This document shows, in pieces, positions 56,687-64,000 of a DNA stretch of 64,000 bases (its first letter is position 1; every line of letters begins with the position of its first letter). The DNA lies in assembly GCF_040643435.1 (NCBI RefSeq), contig NZ_JBEYUH010000001.1:248001-312000 (forward strand), written 5' to 3'. The DNA is from Rhodococcus sp040643435 (lineage in GTDB: Bacteria; Actinomycetota; Actinomycetes; Mycobacteriales; Mycobacteriaceae). The notes beneath the pieces are model-generated. The model saw only the letters and a list, made by a program, of their open reading frames with translations. It was not told the DNA's origin and did no database searches. The translations under genes and the position numbers were made by a program.

Positions 56687-57036
56687 ATCACGTGAGGGCG
56701 GGACGACTCGATCGACGGCACGTCGTCATAGCGGCCGTCCCAGCGACTCGGCTCGTCTTTGCGGCGGGGCGGGCGATCGTTGGCGATGAGGACGGCGATC
56801 CACGGCAGCGGAATCGACACCCCGATGATCGCCATCGATATCCAGGGATTCTCCCAGACGCCGTAGGCGATCGTCGCAAGGAGCAACGCGGGGATGCGGA
56901 AGGACATGATGGTGAGGTACTTGCGAACCCGTGCTCGGTGCTGATCTTCGAGCGATGTCTCCGCTGCGGTGATCAGAACCGGGTTGTCGGGCGACCCGTT
57001 CTCGGGGGATCCACCGAAACCGTGAGTTCTTGCCAT
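56677..57036 (-). CDS. DUF3099 membrane protein (Rv2709-like)
   Basis: This 119-residue protein has two membrane helices (IPALLLATIAYGVWENPWI and MAIIGVSIPLPWIAVLIANDRP) and a charged tail (RRKDEPSRWDGRYDD). The pattern and its place near sigB match the actinobacterial DUF3099 family. The ATG at 57036 has a GGAAGGTGG site; the open frame further upstream is not homologous. Function is unknown. Confidence 0.82.
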   Translation of the reverse strand: MARTHGFGGSPENGSPDNPVLITAAETSLEDQHRARVRKYLTIMSFRIPALLLATIAYGVWENPWISMAIIGVSIPLPWIAVLIANDRPPRRKDEPSRWDGRYDDVPSIESSRPHVIDG

Positions 57037-57109
57037 GTCTTCCACCTTCCCACGACAGACCGTCGCCCGCACGTACGCATCCGGCCGTTCCGTGCGGCAT
57101 CATGGACAC

Positions 57110-57346
57110 GTGAGCACGGATATCAAGGAACGGCCGGATACCACCACCGACGAGACGACCCAGGACGACACTCCGAAGTTCTTCCATTACGTGAAGAAGG
57201 ACAAGATCGCGGAGAGTGCGGTCATGGGTACCCACGTGGTTGCGCTGTGCGGTGAGGTCTTTCCGGTGACCCGGTCGCCGAAGCCCGGCTCGCCGGTGTG
57301 CCCCGAATGCAAGAAAGTCTACGACGGTTTGCGCAAGGGCGACTGA
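57110..57346 (+). CDS. DUF3039 protein (Rv2708c-like)
   Basis: This 78-residue protein has FFHYVKKDKIAESAVMGTHVVALCGEVF and VCPECKKVYDGL. Three cysteines and a His suggest a metal site. The family is small, actinobacterial and uncharacterised. The GTG at 57110 has no ribosome binding site, so it may be leaderless. Its end overlaps the YihY-family gene by 28 nt. Confidence 0.82.
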   Translation: MSTDIKERPDTTTDETTQDDTPKFFHYVKKDKIAESAVMGTHVVALCGEVFPVTRSPKPGSPVCPECKKVYDGLRKGD

Positions 57347-58554
57347 GGTACCGGGCGGCACGACTCGTCGTCCGTCTCGGTGCCGGGTGATTCCGGCGGC
57401 GTGATCTCGGCCGGGGGGACTTCGGATCCCCCGGCCTCCTCGTCGTGGCCGGCCGGATCGGCTTCGGCAGGCTTCCCGTCGATCGGCCACGATTCCGGTT
57501 CGCGTTCATCTGCTCTGACGAGGTCGGACAGCCGGATCGCGGTTGAACCTGCAAGCCATCGCGTGAGGTTCGTCACCGGGCCGCTGTCCGGTGAGGAATC
57601 ACGCGCTGCCTGTTCGGCGATCCACTCGCGCCACTGTTCCAGGCGGGTGGCGCGGGCCGGCCAGAACTCCTGCACCGTGGCATTGAACTCGGCTCCGAGC
57701 ACCACGGCGAAACCCAGGAAGAACGTGAACAGCAAAAAGGCGATGGGTGCGGCAAGGGCCCCGTAGGTATAGCCGGTACCGGAGACCCATGTCAGATACC
57801 AACGCAGGATCACGCTCGAGGCGAGAAAGAAGACGCCGGCCAGCACCGCGCCGCCGAGCAGACGGTGCCACGGCAGCGACTTGGGCAGCGCGACCTTGTA
57901 CAGGGTTGTCAGACCGATCAGGAGCAGCAGACCCACGGCGGGGAAATAGAAGGTGTCGATTATCCGCGAGCCGAGGTCGAACCATGCATCGGGCAGCAAC
58001 TGGCCGATGAGCGTGGGGCCGAGGGCGACGAGTGGCAGTGTGAACACTGCGAGGATCAAGAAGACCACATAGAGCAGCAGACCGAAGATCCGCTGCCAGA
58101 CAGGGTGGCGGTGGTCCTGCTGATGGTGCGCTTCGACGATCGAGTCCACGAACGTCGAGATCGCCGACGACCCCGCCCACAGCGACAACACGAAGCCGAG
58201 GGACATCACGTCGGCGCGCCCGCGGCCGAGGACGTCCTCGACGGTCGGTTCGATGATCTGGTCGACGACACTGTCGCTGAAGACCGAGCGGAGGAAGATC
58301 ACCGTTTTCGAGGTGATGATCTCCAGCGTGTCCGGGCCGAACCATCCACCCACATAACCGAGGCTGCCGATCAATCCGAGCACGAGCGGCGGGAGTGAGA
58401 GGGTCTGCCAGAAGGCCGCAGTCGCAGCTTTGCTGAAGATCGAATGGTCCCACGCCGACGACGCGGTGTGTGCGACGACTTCCCACCCCTGTACCACCAC
58501 GTGCCGTATGCGGCCGCGGGATGCCTGGGGGTGAGGTCGTGGTGTGGCGTTCAT
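57319..58554 (-). CDS. YihY/BrkB-like membrane protein (Rv2707-like)
   Basis: This 411-residue membrane protein belongs to the YihY/UPF0761 family, with about six helices between residues 40 and 290 and the conserved GYTYGALAAPIAFLLFTFFLGFAVVLGAEFNA segment. The last 120 residues are acidic, Pro-rich and probably cytoplasmic. Despite its old RNase BN name the family's function is unsettled. The position between the DUF3039 gene and the sigA region matches mycobacteria. Confidence 0.86.
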   Translation of the reverse strand: MNATPRPHPQASRGRIRHVVVQGWEVVAHTASSAWDHSIFSKAATAAFWQTLSLPPLVLGLIGSLGYVGGWFGPDTLEIITSKTVIFLRSVFSDSVVDQIIEPTVEDVLGRGRADVMSLGFVLSLWAGSSAISTFVDSIVEAHHQQDHRHPVWQRIFGLLLYVVFLILAVFTLPLVALGPTLIGQLLPDAWFDLGSRIIDTFYFPAVGLLLLIGLTTLYKVALPKSLPWHRLLGGAVLAGVFFLASSVILRWYLTWVSGTGYTYGALAAPIAFLLFTFFLGFAVVLGAEFNATVQEFWPARATRLEQWREWIAEQAARDSSPDSGPVTNLTRWLAGSTAIRLSDLVRADEREPESWPIDGKPAEADPAGHDEEAGGSEVPPAEITPPESPGTETDDESCRPVPQSPLRKPS

Positions 58555-58762
58555 CTACTTCCAGAATTCCTGAAGTCACGCTCGCGTGCGCGCTCAGGCA
58601 GGTAAGGCTGCGTCGAATTGTGCCATGTGGTTCCGGGGACCCGCCGACGCCCGGCTACGGCGGGTCTGCGGCTGCCGAGACGATAGGCTGCATGACGGTC
58701 GGAGCCCGGACGAGTGCGTCCGGACCGACTCGAGTGAAGCGGACAAGGAGCACGAGAAACCG

Positions 58763-60490
58763 GTGAGCACCGAAACCGTCGGACAAGCTACGACCTCCGC
58801 CCCTGTGGCCCAGTTGCGTGCCTGGCAGCGGCGCGCCCTCACCAAGTATCTCGCCACGAAACCACGCGACTTCCTGGCCGTCGCGACCCCCGGAGCCGGT
58901 AAGACCACCTTCGCGTTGCGCGTGGCCTCCGAACTGCTGCGCGACCGCACGGTGGACCAGATCACGGTCGTTGCTCCCACCGAGCACCTCAAACACCAGT
59001 GGGCGGGTGCGGCGGCCCGCATCGGCATAGCCCTCGACTCGAACTTCACGAACTCCACCGGGCAGACGTCGAGTGACTACCAGGGTGTCGTGGTGACCTA
59101 CGCCCAGGTCGCGTCACACCCGTTCAAACATCGCGTACGCACGGAGGCGCGCCGCACACTGGTGATCCTCGACGAGATCCACCACGGTGGCGACGCGAAG
59201 AGCTGGGGCGAAGGCATCCTCGAAGCGTTCGGTGACGCCACCCGCCGGCTGGCGCTCACCGGTACCCCCTTCCGAAGCGACGACAGTGCCATCCCGTTCG
59301 TGACCTACGAGCCGAACGAGGACGGCCTGCTGCAGTCGAAGGCCGATCACGCCTACGGTTACGCCGACGCGCTCGCCGACGGCGTCGTGCGGCCCGTCGT
59401 ATTCCTCGCCTACTCGGGTGAGGCCCGGTGGCGCACGAGCGCCGGGGAGGAGTTCACTGCGCGCCTGGGTGAGCCGCTCAGCGCCGAGCAGACGGCGCGG
59501 GCATGGCGGACCGCCCTCGACCCCGAGGGCGACTGGATTCCCGCGGTACTGGGGGCGGCGAACACCCGTCTTCAGCAGTTGCGTGCCGGCGGAATGCCGG
59601 ATGCCGGTGGTCTCGTCATCGCGACCGATCAGACCACCGCCCGCGCGTACGCGAAGATCCTCGAGGCGGTCACCGGCGAGATGCCCACCGTCGTGCTCTC
59701 CGACGATCCCACGGCGTCCGAGCGGATCTCACAGTTCAGTGCCGGGAATCAGCGCTGGATGGTCGCGGTCCGCATGGTCTCCGAAGGTGTCGACGTTCCG
59801 CGACTCGCGGTAGGGGTGTACGCGACCAGCGCATCGACACCGCTGTTCTTCGCTCAGGCGATCGGCCGGTTCGTGCGGTCGAGGCAGAAGGGGGAGACGG
59901 CCAGCGTCTTCCTGCCGTCCGTGCCGGTCCTGCTCGAACTCGCGAGTCAGCTCGAAGCCCAGCGCGATCATGTGCTGGGGAAGCCGCACCGAGTCAAGGA
60001 AGGTTTCGACGACGAGCTACTCGCCGACGCGAATCGACGCAAGGACGAGCCGGGCGAGGACGAGAAGGCGTTCCATTCGCTCGGTGCCGAAGCCGAACTC
60101 GATCAGGTGATCTACGACGGATCCTCGTTCGGCACGGCGACATTCGCCGGTTCCGACGAGGAGGCCGACTATCTGGGGCTGCCGGGACTGCTCGACGCGG
60201 AGCAGATGCGGGCGCTGCTGCGTCAACGTCAGGAGCAGCAGCTGAACAAGCCGAAGCCCGAGCCGGCACCCACCCCTCCGCCTCAGGTCACCGAGCGGGT
60301 CGAAACTGCCGATACCCTCGCGCAACTCCGCCGCGAGCTCAACTCGCTCGTCGCGGTCGTCCATCATCGGACCAGGAAGCCGCACGGCGTGATCCACGGG
60401 GAACTTCGTCGCCAGTGCGGCGGACCGCCCACGGCCATGGCCACCGCCGAGCAACTCCGCGATCGCATCGCCATCCTGCGTAGCTGGTGA
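58763..60490 (+). CDS. DEAD/DEAH-type helicase (superfamily 2)
   Basis: This 575-residue helicase has Walker A TPGAGKTT (residues 42-49), VILDEIHHGGDAKSW as Walker B, LALTGTPFRSD as motif III and QAIGRFVRSRQ as motif VI. The layout resembles XPB/Ssl2- or restriction-helicase-like proteins. The C-terminal 150 residues have a Pro-rich linker and a helical domain (LAQLRRELNSLVAVVHHRTRKPHGVIHGEL). DNA repair is possible but not shown. The GTG start at 58763 is distant from any strong ribosome binding site. Confidence 0.82.
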   Translation: MSTETVGQATTSAPVAQLRAWQRRALTKYLATKPRDFLAVATPGAGKTTFALRVASELLRDRTVDQITVVAPTEHLKHQWAGAAARIGIALDSNFTNSTGQTSSDYQGVVVTYAQVASHPFKHRVRTEARRTLVILDEIHHGGDAKSWGEGILEAFGDATRRLALTGTPFRSDDSAIPFVTYEPNEDGLLQSKADHAYGYADALADGVVRPVVFLAYSGEARWRTSAGEEFTARLGEPLSAEQTARAWRTALDPEGDWIPAVLGAANTRLQQLRAGGMPDAGGLVIATDQTTARAYAKILEAVTGEMPTVVLSDDPTASERISQFSAGNQRWMVAVRMVSEGVDVPRLAVGVYATSASTPLFFAQAIGRFVRSRQKGETASVFLPSVPVLLELASQLEAQRDHVLGKPHRVKEGFDDELLADANRRKDEPGEDEKAFHSLGAEAELDQVIYDGSSFGTATFAGSDEEADYLGLPGLLDAEQMRALLRQRQEQQLNKPKPEPAPTPPPQVTERVETADTLAQLRRELNSLVAVVHHRTRKPHGVIHGELRRQCGGPPTAMATAEQLRDRIAILRSW

Positions 60491-60519
60491 GCCGGCCCGA
60501 GCAGATCGGGCATGACGAC

Positions 60520-60557
60520 GAGAACGGGCGACCACCTGCAGGTGGTCGCCCGTTCTC
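60520..60557. terminator. 38-nt perfect palindrome (bidirectional terminator)
   Basis: A perfect inverted repeat with 19-nt arms lies between the convergent helicase and DUF7455 genes. As RNA it folds into a long stem. Confidence 0.8.
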
Positions 60558-60596
60558 ATCGGTCGGGTCTCGGAGCCGTGGGCTCCGGACGGCGGA

Positions 60597-60791
60597 TCAC
60601 ACGGTGGCGTCGGACTCGCTCACGATCGTCGCTCCGAGTTCACGGAGGCGGTCGGTGTGCTCGTTGGCGTGGTGCCCGCAGAACAGCAGTTCTCCTCCGG
60701 TGGGAAGGACAGCGCGGACACGAGCGGCAGCATTGCACCGATCGCAGCGATCTGCAGCGGTCAACTTCGGGCTGGTCAACGTACCGGGCAT
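60597..60791 (-). CDS. DUF7455 small zinc-finger-like protein
   Basis: This 64-residue protein (MPGTLTSPKLTAADRCDRCNAAARVRAV... FCGHHANEH) contains CDRC and CGHH, suggestive of a metal site. Similar proteins occur near sigA in mycobacteria. GGAGG directly precedes the ATG at 60791; an upstream in-frame start at 60818 would overlap it. Function is unknown. Confidence 0.75.
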   Translation of the reverse strand: MPGTLTSPKLTAADRCDRCNAAARVRAVLPTGGELLFCGHHANEHTDRLRELGATIVSESDATV

Positions 60792-61066
60792 GACTCCTCC
60801 AAACTGGCCACCGCTCACATCGGGTGCCTGGGTCTGGTCCGCCGCACCGGCCGGCGCGGTGGATCTACTCTGACAGACGATTCGTATTCACGTGTTGTTC
60901 CCCGGGATGCCCAATGGTGGCGTGTTTCACGCATGGAGCAGCGAAAACGCTGCGACGTGCCGGTATTCGGCCCCGTGTGTTCGCTCACAGCGCAGCCGGT
61001 CGGGGTGTGCTGCCGAGTCCGGGACCCGGTTTCCGCATGCACGGTCCCCGGACGGACAATGACGCC

Positions 61067-61447
61067 ATGGCCGAGATCTTGCTGCACATCATCTCCCGTG
61101 AGGAATGGGACCGCGCCCGTCGGCTCGGTACGGTCACCCCGCCATCCCTCGCATCGCAAGGGTTCGTGCACCTGTCCACTCCGCACCAGGTGCATCTGCC
61201 GGCCGACCGGCTGTACTCCGGCCGCCGGGATCTGGTGATCCTTCACGTCGACCCGGCCCGCCTCGCCGATCCGGTTCGTTTCGAACCGGGCGTACCGGAG
61301 GATCCCGAGTCCATGAGATTTCCTCACCTGTACGGACCGTTGCCGGTGGACGCTGTGGTGGAGGTCGCGACCTACCTGCCCGGGCCGGACGGCCACTTCG
61401 CACCGTACGAAGGCGAGCGAGCGGACACGGTGAGGTCGGAGGACTAG
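61067..61447 (+). CDS. DUF952 family protein
   Basis: This 126-residue protein has the DUF952 pattern: LLHIISREEWDRA, GFVHLSTPHQVHLPADRLY, ILHVDPARLADPVRFEP and FPHLYGPLPVDAVVEV. It has a conserved His-rich groove, but no reaction is known. I chose the ATG at 61067; the frame is open upstream without homology. Confidence 0.82.
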   Translation: MAEILLHIISREEWDRARRLGTVTPPSLASQGFVHLSTPHQVHLPADRLYSGRRDLVILHVDPARLADPVRFEPGVPEDPESMRFPHLYGPLPVDAVVEVATYLPGPDGHFAPYEGERADTVRSED

Positions 61448-61456
61448 TCCTTCGAC

Positions 61457-61650
61457 ACGAACGTCGACGTGACGCCGCTTCCCGGAATCGGCGTTCGCAA
61501 GGACTTCGAGCTCTCGAATACACCGCGAACGAATTGACCACCGGCTTGCTGGTGGCGGGGATCGCTTCCGCATACGTGATGATCACCGCGATACTCGGCC
61601 CCGTGGCAGCACGGGTGGTCGAACCTACGGTGCGCGTGGCGTCTGCGTGA
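61457..61650 (+). pseudogene. Remnant of a KhtT/KhtU-type cation antiporter pair
   Basis: From 61457 the frame reads TNVDVTPLPGIGVRKDFELS then meets a stop at 61535. The text matches the N-terminus of KhtT-type regulatory subunits, with the start codon changed to ACG. In another frame, up to 61650, GLLVAGIASAYVMITAILG followed by PVAARVVEP matches the C-terminus of the partner antiporter KhtU. Joining the start of one gene to the end of the next indicates that an internal deletion removed almost all of both. Confidence 0.65.
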
Positions 61651-61748
61651 CTGCCGGGAAGCGCGGGGGCGCAGTGGATCCCGGTGACGAGCCGGAACTT
61701 CTGTAACGGTGGTCGGTCGGGCCCTCCCATCTCTCCCGGCACAACGAG

Positions 61749-61781
61749 AACGAGGGCCACCCGGGACGGGTGGCCCTCGTT
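61749..61781. terminator. Terminator downstream of sigA
   Basis: A perfect 14-bp GC-rich stem (61749-61762 with 61768-61781) and 5-nt loop lie 14 nt after the sigA stop. Confidence 0.8.
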
Positions 61782-61794
61782 TCTGCGAAGCGCG

Positions 61795-63171
61795 TCAGTC
61801 GAGGTAGTCGCGCAACACCTGCGACCGGGACGGGTGGCGAAGTTTCGACATGGTCTTCGACTCGATCTGCCGGATGCGTTCGCGCGTCACGCCGTAGACC
61901 TGACCGATCTCGTCGAGGGTACGTGGCTGGCCGTCGGTGAGACCGAACCGCAGACGCACGACACCCGCCTCTCGCTCCGAGAGGGTCTCGAGCACGGACT
62001 GAAGCTGGTCCTGCAGCAGGGTGAAGGACACAGCGTCGACCGCGACGACGGCTTCGGAGTCCTCGATGAAGTCGCCGAGCTGACTGTCGCCCTCGTCGCC
62101 GATCGTCTGGTCGAGGGAAATGGGCTCACGAGCGTACTGCTGGATCTCCAGCACCTTCTCGGGGGTGATGTCCATTTCCTTGGCGAGCTCTTCGGGCGTG
62201 GGTTCGCGTCCGAGATCCTGCAGCAGCTCACGCTGGATACGGCCGAGCTTGTTGATGACCTCGACCATGTGCACCGGAATGCGGATGGTGCGTGCCTGAT
62301 CGGCCATCGCGCGGGTGATCGCCTGGCGGATCCACCACGTCGCGTACGTGGAGAACTTGTAACCCTTGGTGTAGTCGAACTTCTCGACTGCGCGGATCAG
62401 GCCCAGGTTGCCTTCCTGGATGAGGTCGAGGAAGGCCATACCGCGTCCGGTGTACCGCTTGGCCAGCGACACCACGAGACGGAGGTTGGCTTCGAGCAGG
62501 TGGTTCTTGGCGCGGTTGCCGTCGCGGCAGATCCAGTTCAGATCGCGGCGCTGGGCGACGGGGAGCTTCTCGCCCTTCTCGGCCAGCTGCTGCAGCATGT
62601 AGGTGGCATAGAGGCCGGCTTCGATGCGCTTGGCGAGCTCGACCTCTTCCTCTGCGTTGAGGAGCGCGACCTTGCCGATCTGCTTGAGATAGGCGCGTAC
62701 GGAGTCCGCCGAGGCGGTGAGCTCGGCGTCCTTGCGGGCCTGGCGCAGCGCTTCGGACTCCTCCTCGTCCCAGACGAAGTCTCCCGAGGCCTTGTCCTTC
62801 TCACTGGGCTCGTCGTCGTCGACCACGACATCCTCGGCGCCGGCGAGGTCACCCTCCGAAACCTCGAGGTCCGCGAGATCTGCTTCGTCGGCGGCGTCGA
62901 AGTCCTCTTCACCCGGACCTGCAGCCTTCGTCGCCTTCGTGGCCTTCTTGGCGGTGGTCTTCTTCGCGGCGGTCTTCTTGGCAGCGGCCTTCTTTGCAGG
63001 AGCCTTCTTGGCTGCTGCCTTCTTCGCGGGGGCCTTCTTCGCAGCGGTCTTCTTGGCCGGCGGCTCGGCACCGGGTGCGGTGCCCTCCGCGGCGCCTGCG
63101 ACGCTCGGAGCGTCCGGAGCGGGTGCCGATTCGTTGGCGGAATCAGCGGTGTGGATGTCGGTGGCTGCCAC
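61795..63171 (-). CDS. sigA: Principal sigma factor SigA
   Basis: This 458-residue housekeeping sigma factor has an N-terminal extension rich in PAKK/AAKK-like repeats (about residues 38-85), then an acidic stretch (90-135). Regions 1.2-4 follow. Region 2.4 contains YATWWIRQAITRAMADQARTIRIPVH and region 4.2 contains GQPRTLDEIGQVYGVTRERIRQIESKTMSKLRHPSR. The GTG at 63171 has an AAAGGG site 6 nt upstream; the open frame above it is not sigma-like. ppgK follows on the same strand upstream. Confidence 0.97.
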   Translation of the reverse strand: MAATDIHTADSANESAPAPDAPSVAGAAEGTAPGAEPPAKKTAAKKAPAKKAAAKKAPAKKAAAKKTAAKKTTAKKATKATKAAGPGEEDFDAADEADLADLEVSEGDLAGAEDVVVDDDEPSEKDKASGDFVWDEEESEALRQARKDAELTASADSVRAYLKQIGKVALLNAEEEVELAKRIEAGLYATYMLQQLAEKGEKLPVAQRRDLNWICRDGNRAKNHLLEANLRLVVSLAKRYTGRGMAFLDLIQEGNLGLIRAVEKFDYTKGYKFSTYATWWIRQAITRAMADQARTIRIPVHMVEVINKLGRIQRELLQDLGREPTPEELAKEMDITPEKVLEIQQYAREPISLDQTIGDEGDSQLGDFIEDSEAVVAVDAVSFTLLQDQLQSVLETLSEREAGVVRLRFGLTDGQPRTLDEIGQVYGVTRERIRQIESKTMSKLRHPSRSQVLRDYLD

Positions 63172-63305
63172 GTACGCCCTTTCGTGACGAGGTAGTGCGG
63201 CGTCGCGCCAGAGTTGTTCCGGCGGAGAGGTCTGTCGGGATGAGGGCCGGTTCCGGCCGGCTGTGCACCATTGTAACGATGCCTCGGCCGGCCGATGCGC
63301 CGGAC

Positions 63306-64000
63306 TCAGGGAGTGACACCCGTTTTCGCAGCGTAGGCCGCCCCGACGATCCCGGCCGCGTTGCGCAGTTCGGCGGGAACGACAGGGGTTCGATTGGTCA
63401 GCAGAGGGATCCACTTCTCGTGCTTGCGGCTGATCCCCCCACCGGCAATGAACAGGTCGGGCCACAGGAGGTTCTCGAACCGCACGAGTACGCGGGAGAC
63501 TTCCTTGGCCCACTGCTTGTAGGACAGGTCTTTGCGCTCCTTCGCCGACGACGCGGCGCGATGCTCCGCTTCCTTGCCGTCGACCTCCAAGTGTCCGAAC
63601 TCGGTGTTCGGGAGCAGGTCGCCGTTGTGCAGCACCGCCGAACCGATACCTGTCCCGAAGGTCAGGAGCACCACTACTCCTTCGGTGTCCTTCGCGGCGC
63701 CGAAACGGTCCTCGGCGATGCCGGCGGCGTCGGCGTCGTTGAGGACCGAGACCTCCCGTCCACCCAGCGCCTGCGCGAACAGTGTGCGGGCGTCGGTGCC
63801 GATCCACGACTTGTCGATATTGGCGGCGGTTCGGGCCACACCGCCGGTGACCACACTGGGCAGGGTGACACCGACCGGACCCGACCAAGCGGCCTGCTCG
63901 ACGATCTGCGCCACTGTCTTCGCTACGGCATCGGGAGTGGACGGTTGCGGAGTGAGGATCTTGATCCGGTCGCCGACCAGCTCACCGGTGTCGAGGTCCA
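63306..64000 (-). CDS. ppgK: Polyphosphate glucokinase PpgK (5' end outside window)
   Basis: The visible 231 codons match PpgK, which phosphorylates glucose using polyphosphate or ATP. Seen are the substrate segment WIGTDARTLFAQALGGREVSVLNDADAAGIAE with the catalytic Asp, the phosphate motif LLTFGTGIGSAVLHNG and the GHLEVDG/GGGISRKHEKW segments. The N-terminus lies beyond 64000. It precedes sigA, as in M. tuberculosis Rv2702-Rv2703. Confidence 0.92.
   Translation of the reverse strand, partial: DLDTGELVGDRIKILTPQPSTPDAVAKTVAQIVEQAAWSGPVGVTLPSVVTGGVARTAANIDKSWIGTDARTLFAQALGGREVSVLNDADAAGIAEDRFGAAKDTEGVVVLLTFGTGIGSAVLHNGDLLPNTEFGHLEVDGKEAEHRAASSAKERKDLSYKQWAKEVSRVLVRFENLLWPDLFIAGGGISRKHEKWIPLLTNRTPVVPAELRNAAGIVGAAYAAKTGVTP

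Noticed and set aside
61795..63888. Long upstream extension of sigA over ppgK
   Set aside because: Sequence above GTG 63171 is an out-of-frame shadow of ppgK and is not sigma-like; a ribosome binding site supports 63171.

Overview
The window is high-GC actinobacterial DNA. The gene content and order match the Corynebacteriales (Rhodococcus and close relatives). From ppgK-sigA-sigB-ideR through lexA-nrdR and hflX-dapF-miaA-miaB to recX-recA it follows the Mycobacterium tuberculosis chromosome in broad order. The hrpA/oxyR/helicase/PAC2/galE/ideR/sigB part also matches Corynebacterium glutamicum. The fructose PTS cluster, the gluABCD operon, the bioYMN operon and the recA gene without an intein point to Rhodococcus rather than Mycobacterium. 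I found no rRNA, tRNA, CRISPR array, prophage or insertion sequence, so this is core chromosome.

Layout. Positions 52-1951 hold a biotin ECF transporter (bioY-bioM-bioN, minus strand). Positions 2197-4525 hold small or enzymatic genes leading into recA. Positions 4586-6497 hold recA and recX with DNA-damage control sites. Positions 6502-9886 hold a glutamate-type ABC transporter (gluABCD, minus). Positions 10048-18960 hold miaB, a DUF349 gene, miaA, dapF, hflX and partners. Positions 18963-24971 hold a complete fructose phosphotransferase module (ptsH, fruA, fruK, DeoR-family regulator, and divergent ptsI). Positions 25096-27233 are a gene-poor accessory stretch. Positions 27234-29786 hold an NCS2 permease and an acyl-CoA dehydrogenase. 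Positions 29867-31997 hold lexA, a LysM-type SOS gene and nrdR. Positions 32039-46714 hold hrpA, an F420-type oxidoreductase, a class III aminotransferase, oxyR, a DUF3516 helicase, an alpha/beta hydrolase, a PAC2 protein and a putative lipoprotein. Positions 46882-54941 hold a DUF4192 gene, galE, ideR, an acuC-like deacetylase with a Pat-like acetyltransferase, and sigB. Positions 55109-64000 hold a methyltransferase, small conserved proteins, a YihY-family membrane protein, a helicase, sigA and the start of ppgK.

Regulatory signals are unusually readable. recA carries a canonical SOS box plus a RecA-NDp (PafBC-type) promoter. recX carries a second exact RecA-NDp promoter behind a strong hairpin that separates it from recA. 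The lexA / LysM-gene intergenic region has one SOS-like box near lexA and two abutting SOS-like boxes near the LysM gene. sigB has an ECF-type (SigH/SigE-like) promoter. Many genes have a -10 hexamer 5-10 nt before the start codon, indicating leaderless mRNAs.

The most interesting irregularities are two short tandem repeats that duplicate a gene's 3' end across its stop codon (fruK and the DUF3099 gene), a deletion relic of a KhtT/KhtU-type cation antiporter pair near sigA, a hairpin that buries the galE ribosome binding site downstream of ideR, an HTH-less LysR effector domain with a basic tail next to oxyR, and a deacetylase/acetyltransferase operon divergent from ideR. I did not find a large undescribed multi-gene system.
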